From positions 1 to 64,000 of the forward strand of contig JARLFY010000030.1 of assembly GCA_031296325.1 (NCBI GenBank): DNA of 64,000 bases, given 5' to 3'. A program made the position numbers and the translations under genes. The notes under the pieces were generated by a model. That model saw only the letters and a list, made by a program, of their open reading frames with translations, made no database searches and was not told the origin of the DNA. The DNA comes from Acidobacteriaceae bacterium (GTDB taxonomy: Bacteria > Acidobacteriota > Terriglobia > Terriglobales > Acidobacteriaceae). Of the stretch, positions 25,613 through 33,127 are shown one piece after another (position 1 is the stretch's first letter; each line of letters opens with the position of its first letter).

Positions 25613-27244
25613 CTATTGTCCGCGACGAGCTGGACCCGATCGGCTGCTGCCGGGACGGCTGCTGTTGGAACGACCGCCGCCACCGGGGCCGCGTCCGCCA
25701 GAGAAGCCGCCACCGCCACCCGGACGACTACGGAATCCGCTGTTGGTTTTGCCCTTATACGGGCTGCTGCCGTTGTTGCGAACCTGCGTTTGAGCAGAGG
25801 CATCGCCCGACTTCCAGGCCCGAGTTTCCAGCGAGAGCAGGTCGCTGCCCTTGCTGGATACATCGAGAGGCTTGTTACGCTCCTCTTTTTCAAGGTTCTT
25901 ATCGGCCTCGCGCCAGAGGAACTTGACCTTCAACTCGCGCTCCATGCGCCGCGCGTCAGATCGCTCCTGCGGCATGACGAAGGTCGTCGCAACGCCAGAG
26001 GCTCCAGCGCGTCCCGTACGACCAATGCGATGCACAAAGTCGTCAGTGCCATTGGGCAGATCGTAGTTCACTACATGGGCAATGTCGTGTACGTCGATGC
26101 CGCGCGCGGCCACATCGGTCGCCACCAACACGCGATGCTTGCCGCTGGAGAAGCCCTTCAGCGCGGCGGTACGCTGCGACTGCGAGCGGTCTCCGTGAAT
26201 CACGTCAACATCGTGACCCAGCCGTTCCAGCTTCTTCGAGATACGATCCGCACCGTGCTTGGTGCGCGAAAAGACCAGGAACGAGCCTGTCTCTTCCTTC
26301 AGCATCTGATCCAGCAGACCCAGCTTCTGATCCTGCATCACGGTACAGGCGCGCAGTTCAACCTGCTCGCAGGGATGCGATGTCTGGCCGATCTCCACCC
26401 GCACCGGCTTGTTCACGTAGTCGCGAACCACCTCGCGCACATTGGCGTCCAGCGTGGCCGAGTAGCACATCGTCTGCCGCGTACGAGGCAGCGCGCCAAC
26501 GATGCGACGGATCGCGGGCAGGAAGCCCATATCCAACATGCGATCCACTTCGTCGAGAACCAGCATCTCGACCGAGTTGATGTTGATCGCGCGGCGGCGA
26601 AGGAAGTCTTCCAACCGTCCCGGAGTCGCCACCACAAGCCTTGGCCCGCGGCCCAACTGATCGAGCTGCGTATGTTCGCTCAACCCGCCAACCACCAGCA
26701 CTGCGTCGTTCTTCGAACTGGGCACAAGCTTGGCGTAGACCTCCATCACCTGCATCGCCAGCTCGCGAGTCGGCAGCAGGATCAGCGAGCGGATCGGCCC
26801 ACGCTTGCCCTTGGTCGAGGGCACTGAATTCGCATCCATCTTCTCGATCATCGGGATCAGGAAGCTCAGCGTCTTGCCGGTTCCGGTCGATGCCGTCGCC
26901 AGAATATCCGCGCCATCGAGAGCCGGAGGAATTGCCTTGGCCTGCACCGGAGTCGGAGTCTTGAAGCCGGCGTTGCTCAACCGTCCCTTCAACCCATCGG
27001 AGATGTTGAAGTCGTTGAATTCGATGCCCTTCAGAAAGGGAAGGTGGGTCGCCGGATCGATCTCGATCTCGCCTGACTCGACAACGCTGTCGCGCTTGTC
27101 CTTGTCGTTTGCGCTGGTCGGAGTGGCGAAGTTGACCGCAGGGATCGTGTTGTTGGTATTTGTGAAATTGGGTTTGTTTGTTGCAGAAGTGTTGCTTGTA
27201 AATTCTTCCGTCATAGCCTCAGGCTCAAGAGTTGCGGTAGTCAA
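25613..27244 (-). CDS. DEAD-box RNA helicase (RhlE-like) with Gly/Arg-rich tail
   Basis: 543-aa ATP-dependent RNA helicase. Motifs: Q motif FKTPTPVQAKAIP, I ASTGTGKT, Ia PTRELAMQV, Ib TPGRL, II DEVD (a variant of DEAD), III SAT, IV FLVFSRTKHGAD, V ATDVAARGIDV, VI HRIGRTGRAG. The first 70 residues are Asn/Thr-rich and low complexity. The C-terminus is basic and RGG-like (FRSRPGGGGGFSGGRG.. RPGSSRSGPARRGQ), a typical RNA-binding extension. Likely acts in ribosome assembly, RNA decay or cold adaptation (family knowledge). Confidence 0.93.
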   Translation of the reverse strand: MTTATLEPEAMTEEFTSNTSATNKPNFTNTNNTIPAVNFATPTSANDKDKRDSVVESGEIEIDPATHLPFLKGIEFNDFNISDGLKGRLSNAGFKTPTPVQAKAIPPALDGADILATASTGTGKTLSFLIPMIEKMDANSVPSTKGKRGPIRSLILLPTRELAMQVMEVYAKLVPSSKNDAVLVVGGLSEHTQLDQLGRGPRLVVATPGRLEDFLRRRAININSVEMLVLDEVDRMLDMGFLPAIRRIVGALPRTRQTMCYSATLDANVREVVRDYVNKPVRVEIGQTSHPCEQVELRACTVMQDQKLGLLDQMLKEETGSFLVFSRTKHGADRISKKLERLGHDVDVIHGDRSQSQRTAALKGFSSGKHRVLVATDVAARGIDVHDIAHVVNYDLPNGTDDFVHRIGRTGRAGASGVATTFVMPQERSDARRMERELKVKFLWREADKNLEKEERNKPLDVSSKGSDLLSLETRAWKSGDASAQTQVRNNGSSPYKGKTNSGFRSRPGGGGGFSGGRGPGGGGRSNSSRPGSSRSGPARRGQ

Positions 27245-27676
27245 AATATTTCCTTATTCAATCGGTGTAGATGAAGCGGCAAAAGGGTGCAGAGGCGCCA
27301 AAGCACCTTGGAATTCCTTTAGTCAGCATTGCTACCTGAGTTCGAAGCGCTGCTGCTGCACGGCGAGACGCGTCCAGTGACGCATCTTCCAGCCAGAGCA
27401 TCCAGCGCAACTTCTTCCCTTGCTTTCCGACTCATCTGCTTCTGCGTCTTTCATTACGCGGAAGCCCAATGGCCGAGGTGTGGAAGATCTGCGGTGGCAG
27501 AGGCAGATCGCAGTCTCTGGCCAGACTACAGTCAGCAACTCAAAAGTTGCAGCCCGGAAGTCTTTGCCTGCGATGCCTACACTCGTTTAAGTCGAGCGCA
27601 AAACCAGTCTACCACATCCAGACGAGGAATAGGAAGACGGGATTAGTTCAGCAGTTGTTCCCGGTGAGAACAAGAA

Positions 27677-27896
27677 CCGACCACGGATAAACACGAATGA
27701 ACACGGATTAAAGACAGAACGATCTTGTTAGATATTTCCTGTATTGCGATAGACCATAATTATTTGTCATTCCGCAGCCATTATTTGTCATTCCACAGCG
27801 AAGCGGAGAAATCTGTTTTTTTCGTTGCACCACGTCCACGCCATTTAGGTGAAATGCTCTTATCCGTGAAGATCCGTGTTTATCCGTGGTCGGTTT
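27677..27896. repeat. ATCCGTG-family palindromic element interrupted by a CATTC element
   Basis: The left arm GACCACGGATAAACACG (27679-27695) continues to ACAGAACGATCTTG at 27727. The right arm TTATCCGTGAAGATCCGTG starts at 27859 and ends GATCCGTG..ATCCGTGGTCGG. An uninterrupted relative lies at 32702-32778, where the same two arms are joined directly. The remainder of the 27245-27996 gap shows no gene. Confidence 0.75.
27728..27861. repeat. CATTC dispersed element copy 8, nested
   Basis: Left end TTAGATATTTCC (27728-27739); a duplicated TTTGTCATTCC head at 27764 and 27785; right end GAAATGCTC (27850-27858) then TTA. TTA is found on both sides and may be the target duplication. It is inserted in the ATCCGTG palindrome. 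Confidence 0.72.
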
Positions 27897-27996
27897 TGTG
27901 CGATCTCCGCTACGCTAACTTCTACTCCGCAGCGCGAGTTTGCCCGCACCTCATCATCTCCACTATGAAACAATAGCTCCAGTTACAAGGAGCCGC

Positions 27997-29310
27997 ATGA
28001 CCGTAGCCTGCACCCCATTTGCCGCAACCAAATCCCCCTCCCGCAACATCCGCCGCACCGTGCTCCCCAACGGCTTGCTGGTTCTCACCGAGAGCATCCC
28101 GCACGTCCGCTCGGTCTCGATGGGCGTCTGGATTCGCTCCGGCTCACGCGACGAATCGCTGGAGTTGAACGGCATCTCGCACTTCGTCGAGCACATGGTC
28201 TTCAAGGGAACCACGACGCGCGACGCTCAGCAGTTTGCCCGCGAGGTGGATTCAATCGGCGGCAATCTGGACGCCTTCACCGGCAAGGAAGCAATCTGTT
28301 TCAATATCAAAGTCCTCGACGAGAACGTATCCCGCGCGCTTGACCTGCTCACCGATCTGGTTCTCCATCCCACCTTTACCCCCGAAGACATCGTCCGCGA
28401 ACAGGGAGTCATTCTGGAGGAGATCAAGATGGACGAGGATTCGCCCGACTACCTCGTCCACGAGACCTTCACCCAGAACTTCTGGAAGGGCGATGCGCTG
28501 GGGCGTCCCATTCTCGGCACCGTCAAGTCCGTCTCCAGCTTCACCCAGCAGATCGTCTTCGACTTCTACCGCTCCTGCTTTACGCCGCGCAACATGGTCT
28601 TCTCCGCCGCGGGAAATCTCGACCACGACCGTTTTGTAGCGCAGGTCGCCGAACGCTTCCGCGATCTCGCCGCCAGCCCCGAAGGCGACATCGCCAAACC
28701 CACCTCGCCAGCCACCTTCCCGCACATCACGCTTAAGCGCAAGAAGTCGTTGGAGCAGGTGCAGCTCTGTATGGGAATGCCCGCGCCGCCGGTTGATTCG
28801 CCCGCGCGCTACGGGGTCTATCTGCTGAACACCATGCTGGGCGGAGGCATGAGTTCGCGCCTCTTCCAGACCATCCGCGAGGAACGCGGTCTGGCCTACT
28901 CCATCTACTCGGAGACCAGCCCCTTCCGCGACACCGGCTCGCTCAGCATCTACGCCGGAACCTCCGTCGAGAAGACCGGCGAGGTCATTCGGCTCACCAT
29001 CGCCGAGTTGCGCCGTCTCAAAGAGGAGCCCGTTCAGGAGGCAGAGTTGAAGCGCGCCAAGGATCAGTTGAAGAGCAACATCGTCCTCGGCCTGGAAAGC
29101 TCGTCGAGCCGCATGTCGAACCTCGCTCGTCAGGAGATGTACTTCGGGCGTTTTTACTCGATCGACGAGATCGTCGCCGCCGTCGAAACTATAACCTCCG
29201 CCGACATTCAGGAGCTGGCGCAGCAACTCTTCCAACCCGAGCAAATCGCCGTAACCGTCCTCGGCAATCTCGGCAATCTGGTTATTAATCGCGAAGCCCT
29301 CGCATGTTAA
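27997..29310 (+). CDS. M16-family zinc metallopeptidase (processing-peptidase-like)
   Basis: 437-aa single-chain insulinase-type peptidase. The inverted zinc motif HFVEH (residues 62-66) and the third ligand Glu about residue 142 (VILEEIKMDE) are intact, so it is the catalytic type. The C-terminal half shows the inactive-domain repeat with GGGMSSRLFQTIREERGLAYSIYS. Family members degrade peptides or process precursors; related bacterial proteins lie near pnp or riboflavin genes. ATG 27997 is chosen for AAGGAG 5 bases upstream; the frame's earlier start at 27940 lacks one. A prepilin gene follows 59 bases downstream. Confidence 0.94.
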   Translation: MTVACTPFAATKSPSRNIRRTVLPNGLLVLTESIPHVRSVSMGVWIRSGSRDESLELNGISHFVEHMVFKGTTTRDAQQFAREVDSIGGNLDAFTGKEAICFNIKVLDENVSRALDLLTDLVLHPTFTPEDIVREQGVILEEIKMDEDSPDYLVHETFTQNFWKGDALGRPILGTVKSVSSFTQQIVFDFYRSCFTPRNMVFSAAGNLDHDRFVAQVAERFRDLAASPEGDIAKPTSPATFPHITLKRKKSLEQVQLCMGMPAPPVDSPARYGVYLLNTMLGGGMSSRLFQTIREERGLAYSIYSETSPFRDTGSLSIYAGTSVEKTGEVIRLTIAELRRLKEEPVQEAELKRAKDQLKSNIVLGLESSSSRMSNLARQEMYFGRFYSIDEIVAAVETITSADIQELAQQLFQPEQIAVTVLGNLGNLVINREALAC

Positions 29311-29369
29311 GCCGCGCCCTGTTACAGTTTCTATCGGAACCGAAGCGCTCATTCTGCTTCAGAGGAAAT

Positions 29370-29906
29370 ATGACGACCATCGAATCCACCGCCTCGAACC
29401 TTGAACCTCGAACCTCGAACCTCGAATCCGGCTTCACCCTCATCGAATTGCTGATCGTCATGTCGATCATGCTGATCATCATGGCCTTCGCCGTGCCGCA
29501 GATGTTGAAGGTGAAGAAGACAGCCGACGAGACCTCCGCCATTCAGACCCTGCGCACCATCAGTTCGGCCGAGGCCAGCTACAACTCTGCGTACCCGGCC
29601 ACCGGCTACGCCTGCCCGCTCTCCGGCCTCGGCGGCGATCCCAAGTCCGGCGCGCCCTCGGCTCAGGCGTCCCAGTTGATCGACCCAGGACTAGCCTCCA
29701 GTGGTCAGAAGTCCGGCTACACCTTCACCGTCACCTGCGGCAATAAAGTTACGGTCAACAATCAGGATATGTATACCTCCTACACCGTCACCGCCGTTCC
29801 GCAGACGGTCGGCAAGACCGGCGACCGAGGCTTCTGCTCCGACGAGAACAACATCATCAAGTTCGATCCGACCGGAGCCACCAACTGCACCCAGCCCATC
29901 CAGTAG
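29370..29906 (+). CDS. Type IV pilin/pseudopilin-like protein
   Basis: 178-aa protein with a class III signal: leader ending ESG, then FTLIELLIVMSIMLIIMAFA. Cleavage by prepilin peptidase is expected after the Gly, leaving an N-methyl-Phe and a 20-residue hydrophobic helix. The globular part has four Cys (YACPLSGLG, TVTCGNKV, GFCSDENN, TNCTQPIQ) that may pair. ATG 29370 has AGAGGA upstream and is preferred over 29304. The leader is unusually long because a heptanucleotide repeat encodes SNLEPRTSNLE. Role could be pilus major/minor subunit or type II secretion pseudopilin; no assembly genes are near. Confidence 0.88.
   Translation: MTTIESTASNLEPRTSNLESGFTLIELLIVMSIMLIIMAFAVPQMLKVKKTADETSAIQTLRTISSAEASYNSAYPATGYACPLSGLGGDPKSGAPSAQASQLIDPGLASSGQKSGYTFTVTCGNKVTVNNQDMYTSYTVTAVPQTVGKTGDRGFCSDENNIIKFDPTGATNCTQPIQ
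29394..29428 (+). repeat. Heptanucleotide TCGAACC tandem repeat in prepilin leader
   Basis: Five units of T(C/T)GAA(C/T)C in a row, coding for the leader peptide just before the prepilin cleavage site. The same heptamer array occurs inside glmM at 59516-59550, and a degenerate one at 31608-31628. Confidence 0.8.
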
Positions 29907-29942
29907 GCGCTGGTTCGTCGTTGTAATTCTGGAGTGACTTCC

Positions 29943-30068
29943 CGTACTGAATTGTCGTTCCGTATTGGATTGTCATTCCGTATTGGATTGCCATTCCGTA
30001 TTGGATTGCCATTCCGTATTGGATTGCCATTCCGTATTGGATTGCCATTCCGTATTGGATTGTCATTC
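29943..30068. repeat. 18-bp minisatellite, seven units
   Basis: Seven tandem units close to CGTATTGGATTGCCATTC, the outer ones reading TGTCATTC. The array runs directly into a CATTC core (TGTCATTCCGTAGCGAAGCG at 30061), so it looks like repeated duplication of the element's first bases. No spacers, hence not CRISPR. Confidence 0.9.
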
Positions 30069-30155
30069 CGTAGCGAAGCGGAGGAATCTGCTTTAGCCTT
30101 TGCCTGTTTTGATTGTCATTCTGAACGAAGTGAAGAATCCCCGCATCTCGCTCGC
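30061..30155. repeat. CATTC dispersed element copies 9a/9b
   Basis: Copy 9a: TGTCATTCCGTAGCGAAGCG..GGAATCTGC (30061-30091). Copy 9b: TTGTCATTCTGAACGAAGTG..GAATCCCCGCATCTCGCTCG (30113-30153). Copy 9b overlaps the start of the LolA-like coding sequence. Confidence 0.8.
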
Positions 30156-30777
30156 ACTTCCCCTACTGCTCGTGCTTCTGTGCGTCCTGCCATCCCGTGC
30201 GCAGGACGCCGCTCTCGTCCGCCGCGTGGACGACCACTACAACCACCTCCGCACCCTGCGCGCCCGATACACCGAGCGTTACACCGGCATGGGCATGAAT
30301 CGCACCGAGAGCGGCACGCTCACCCTGAAGAAGCCCGGCCTGATGCGTTGGAGCTACGACGCGCCCACCGGCAAGATATTCGTTCTGGACGGTCGTTACG
30401 CCTGGTTCTATACCCCCGGCGATGCGCAGGTCTCGCGCGCCCCCGCCAAACAGCTCGACGACCTGCGCTCTCCGCTGCGTCTCCTGCTCGGCCACACCCA
30501 ACTCGCCAAAGAACTGGACAATCTAGCCACCGCGCCCGATGGCTCCAACTTCCGCATCTCGGGCGTTCCCAAGGGCATGGCGCAGCGCGTCCATCTTCTC
30601 ACCCTGACCGTCACCTCCAGCGGAGCCATCGCCCGCATGAGGCTGGAAGAGACCGATGGAGCGACGACCGAGTTCACCTTTACTGGACTCGAAGAGAACG
30701 TCCCGGTTCCCGCCGCCGACTTCAGCTTCGCCCCGCCACGGGGCATTCCCATCGTCAACGCGCAGGCTCCGCTCTAA
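30130..30777 (+). CDS. LolA-like outer-membrane lipoprotein carrier
   Basis: 215-aa periplasmic protein with a signal peptide (RISLALPLLLVLLCVLPSRA, cleavage before QDAAL). The LolA-type half-barrel core shows LRTLRARYTERY, ESGTLTLKKPGLMRWSYDAP, GKIFVLDGRYAWFYTP, ISGVPKG, and FTFTGLEENVPVPAADFSF. LolA shuttles lipoproteins to the outer membrane. The start is unusual: the only reasonable codon is GTG 30130 inside a CATTC repeat, so the repeat encodes MKNPRISLA. A TTG at 30100 would extend further into repeat sequence. No Shine-Dalgarno is evident. Confidence 0.85.
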   Translation: MKNPRISLALPLLLVLLCVLPSRAQDAALVRRVDDHYNHLRTLRARYTERYTGMGMNRTESGTLTLKKPGLMRWSYDAPTGKIFVLDGRYAWFYTPGDAQVSRAPAKQLDDLRSPLRLLLGHTQLAKELDNLATAPDGSNFRISGVPKGMAQRVHLLTLTVTSSGAIARMRLEETDGATTEFTFTGLEENVPVPAADFSFAPPRGIPIVNAQAPL

Positions 30778-30849
30778 ACCGCTGTAACAATCCATTCCTC
30801 GTCGCCATGTACAATGGTTGCTTAAAACCATTACAGCGCGCATTGAGCC

Positions 30850-31599
30850 GTGCAGAAGAGCAGCCTACCCGTGAGTACAGCTACTAATTCCAATATTCTG
30901 ACCACCTCCGAGTTTCACGCCTCCGTCCTGAACCTCTCCCCCGCCGTTGCGGTCTTCGATTGCGACGGCACCCTCTGGTCGGGCGACGCCGGCTCCGGCT
31001 TCATGACCTGGACCATCCGGCATGGCCTGCTCTCGCGTCATGCCATCGACCAGCTTGATGCGCGCTATCGCGGCTACCTCAGCGGTCAGGTCTCCGAGCT
31101 GGCCATCTGCGGCGAGATGGTGCAGATCTATCAAGGACTGCGCGATAGCGAGATGCGCGCCGCCGCCGCCGAGTTCTTTGCAGCCAGCATCGAGCGCAAC
31201 ATCTTTCCCGAGATGCTGACGCTGGTTCGTCAGCTCCAGTCTCGCGGCACCGAGATCTGGGCTGTCAGCTCCACCTGCGACTGGGTCATCGAAGAGGGGA
31301 TGCGTCGCTTCGACATCGCCCCCGAGCGCATTCTCTCCGCCCGCGTAGCCATTGCCAACGGCGTAGTCACCAACCAGTTGCTGGACGTCCCCACCGATGA
31401 GGGCAAGGTCGCCTCCTTAGCCCGCGTCGGTCTCACCGCTCCCGACGTCGTCTTCGGCAACTCCGTGCATGACGCGGCGATGCTCTCCATCGCTCGACGC
31501 GCCTTCCCGGTCAATCCCTCCCCCGATCTACTCACTCGCAGCGCCGAGAAAAACTGGCCCGTCTACTACCCCGCCAGCGTCGCTCCGGCGCATTCATAG
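30850..31599 (+). CDS. HAD-IB family phosphatase (SerB-like)
   Basis: About 249-aa haloacid dehalogenase of subclass IB. Motif I is FDCDGTLW, motif II AVSSTCDW, and motif III/IV lies around DEGKVASLAR and FGNSVHDAAML. The helical cap between residues 50 and 130 fits phosphoserine phosphatase and relatives that act on small phosphorylated metabolites; the true substrate is unclear. Starts at GTG 30850 or GTG 30871 (MSTATNSN); neither has a strong ribosome-binding site. It is followed 38 bases later by the DapA-like gene. Confidence 0.85.
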   Translation: MQKSSLPVSTATNSNILTTSEFHASVLNLSPAVAVFDCDGTLWSGDAGSGFMTWTIRHGLLSRHAIDQLDARYRGYLSGQVSELAICGEMVQIYQGLRDSEMRAAAAEFFAASIERNIFPEMLTLVRQLQSRGTEIWAVSSTCDWVIEEGMRRFDIAPERILSARVAIANGVVTNQLLDVPTDEGKVASLARVGLTAPDVVFGNSVHDAAMLSIARRAFPVNPSPDLLTRSAEKNWPVYYPASVAPAHS

Positions 31600-31637
31600 C
31601 CCTTCTCTCAAACCTTGTACCTCGAATCTGGAGAACT

Positions 31638-32681
31638 ATGCTCCTCGAAGGCCTGCAAATCCCGGTGACAACGCCCTTCTACCCAGACGGGCGTCTGAAC
31701 CTGCCCAAGCTGGACGCGAACGTTGCGCGCACCTCGAAGTCCTCTGCCGCTGGCCTCATCCTCCTTGGTCCAACCGGCGAGCCGACGCTGCTCTCCGACG
31801 AGGAGACGCGCGAGGTTCTTCGCGTCGCAGCGCAGGCCGCAGCGACGGAGAAGGTTCTCATCGCTGGAATCAGCCGCGACAGCGTGCGCGCCACCCTAGA
31901 CCTTGCCGACTTCGCAGCCGAGCAGGCCTACGATACCGTCCTCGTCTCCGCACCATCAATTTTCACTTCGGAAGATGAAGCCCACGGTCGTGAGGTGCTC
32001 ACCTACTTCCAGACCGTCGCCGACCGCTCGCCTCTTCCCGTCGTTCTACTCAGCACGATCAGCAGCGCTCTCTCGTCTGATATGGTCGTCGAACTCGCCG
32101 CGCATCCCAACATCATCGGCCTGATCACGCATCGCTCCCCTGCGGCCATCGCCGAGTTTCTCTCCCGCACCACAGTCGTCGAGCGCGAGGTTCCCGTTAC
32201 GATGGTCTTCGCCGCCGTCACCGAGCGCATGAGGCGAGCCGCAGCACAGTGCGCTACCCGCAGTCTCGTCTCTGCCGCCAGCCTGGCCGGAACAGCAATC
32301 GTCGAAGCCCCGCCCGCCGTCCGGCCTCTGCGTACCCGCAGCAAGACGGTCGGCTTCCAGATCCTCAGCAGTTCCACGCAGTCCATCCTGAAAGCTCTCC
32401 GCGCCGGAGCCGTTGGAGCTGCGCCCAGCCTCGCCGCCGCCGCTCCGCAGGCCTGCTACGAGGTCTACGCTGCATGGAAGGACGACGACCAGCCGCTCGC
32501 CGAAGAGAAGCAGGCTCGCCTGCGCGAGGCCGCAGTCCTCGCCGAGTCCAGCGTCGGCAGCCTGAAGTTCGCCTGCGAACTCAACGGCTACTTCGGAGGC
32601 CTGCCGCGCCTTCCCCTGCTCCCTCCCACCGGCGACCAGCGCGCCGCTCTGAAACCGCTCCTACAACAACTTCACAACTAG
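31638..32681 (+). CDS. DapA/NAL-family TIM-barrel protein lacking the catalytic Lys and Tyr
   Basis: 347-aa member of the dihydrodipicolinate synthase/N-acetylneuraminate lyase superfamily. Family features: N-terminal GLQIPVTTPFYPDGRLN, GPTGEPTLLSDEE (GxxGE motif), LIAGISRDSVRATLDLA. The Schiff-base Lys expected in a GIK segment is replaced (NIIGLITHRS, Ile163), and the Tyr of the VLYN segment is also missing (VVLLSTISS). It therefore probably does not act as a classical Schiff-base aldolase. The C-terminal half is longer than in DapA. Function unknown; it may bind a keto acid or use other chemistry. Confidence 0.8.
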   Translation: MLLEGLQIPVTTPFYPDGRLNLPKLDANVARTSKSSAAGLILLGPTGEPTLLSDEETREVLRVAAQAAATEKVLIAGISRDSVRATLDLADFAAEQAYDTVLVSAPSIFTSEDEAHGREVLTYFQTVADRSPLPVVLLSTISSALSSDMVVELAAHPNIIGLITHRSPAAIAEFLSRTTVVEREVPVTMVFAAVTERMRRAAAQCATRSLVSAASLAGTAIVEAPPAVRPLRTRSKTVGFQILSSSTQSILKALRAGAVGAAPSLAAAAPQACYEVYAAWKDDDQPLAEEKQARLREAAVLAESSVGSLKFACELNGYFGGLPRLPLLPPTGDQRAALKPLLQQLHN

Positions 32682-32701
32682 CAGTCCAGACGAGACAAGC
32701 G

Positions 32702-32778
32702 CCGACCACGGATTGACACGGATTAAAGACAGAACGGTCTTGCTTTTATCCGTGAAGATCCGTGTTGATCCGTGGTTG
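32702..32778. repeat. ATCCGTG-family palindromic element, intact
   Basis: GCCGACCACGGATTGACACG on the left and GATCCGTGTTGATCCGTGGT on the right form an imperfect inverted repeat with a middle CAGAACGGTCTTG. It is the undisturbed version of the element at 27677-27896. Confidence 0.78.
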
Positions 32779-32850
32779 CTTCCGCTTTCGATTCTGAACT
32801 GTTCCCGCGTAGAATTTGCGAGAAAAAATTGCGAGAAAAATCGACACCCC

Positions 32851-32879
32851 TTGCAACCAATCTTCTTCCGATGTAGTCT
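32851..32879 (+). promoter_or_regulatory. Candidate promoter for the aroK leader
   Basis: TTGCAA (-35), 17-base spacer, TAGTCT (-10). A start about 7 bases after the -10 would fall near 32886, only a few bases before the leader ATG. Confidence 0.45.
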
Positions 32880-32889
32880 TACTGGCAGG

Positions 32890-32988
32890 ATGAAAAAGCG
32901 CTCGCTCCAGTCCGGCTACTTTACCTACCCCTGCCTTTGGTGGCAGGGAGCGGGTCAGCTAGGCTTGCGAGCACCTCTGAATCGATAA
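32890..32988 (+). CDS. Candidate aromatic-rich leader peptide of aroK
   Basis: 32-codon open frame beginning MKKRSLQSGYFTYPCLWWQG and ending APLNR-stop. Within nine residues (10-18) it has Tyr, Phe, Tyr, Trp, Trp. It has no spaced Shine-Dalgarno, but the proposed transcript starts almost at the ATG, so leaderless translation is possible. A strong terminator follows 40 bases downstream, and shikimate kinase, an aromatic-pathway gene, lies next. Together this is the layout of a transcription-attenuation leader. The peptide has not been recognised from a known family; the assignment is inference from layout and codon content. Confidence 0.5.
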   Translation: MKKRSLQSGYFTYPCLWWQGAGQLGLRAPLNR

Positions 32989-33033
32989 AAAAAGATCGAA
33001 CTTCAGAGCATCCGCTATATTAGCTGAGCCGCG
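32929..33033 (+). promoter_or_regulatory. Candidate attenuator alternative pairings
   Basis: Stem 1:2 is CCCTGCC (32929-32935) with GGCAGGG (32942-32948) around the Trp codons. GCGGGTCAGCT (32950-32960) can pair with AGCTGAGCCGC (33023-33033; 10 of 11 bases), which overlaps the left arm of the terminator and so would act as antiterminator. Confidence 0.42.
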
Positions 33034-33060
33034 ACCCTAACATGGTCGCGGTTTTTCTTT
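33029..33060 (+). terminator. Rho-independent terminator upstream of aroK
   Basis: CCGCGACC / GGTCGCGG stem, 7-nt loop, followed by TTTTTCTTT. No full-length gene ends just before it, so it ends a leader transcript or a small RNA starting near 32886. Confidence 0.85.
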
Positions 33061-33127
33061 GCTCCACAGTTGTCTCTTCAGCAACTAAGCGATTGCAGTT
33101 AGCGTTACACCTTACAAGGAGCCGTTT

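Noticed and set aside
27245-27676. Protein-coding gene in the gap upstream of the M16 protease
   Set aside because: Frames such as 27329-27646 lack a ribosome-binding site, codon bias and any recognisable motif.
29943-30068. CRISPR array
   Set aside because: Units are contiguous 18-mers without spacers and no cas gene is present.
29934-30887. 317-codon open frame running through the 18-bp minisatellite and the LolA-like gene
   Set aside because: Its first part is the repeat translated as SFRIGLPFRIG units and the rest is an off-frame reading of a clear LolA-like gene.
32820-33060. SRP RNA, 6S RNA or a known riboswitch upstream of aroK
   Set aside because: No GGAAGCAGC-type SRP loop, no 6S-like open bubble and no conserved core of a riboswitch class I know was recognised; the aromatic leader model explains more.
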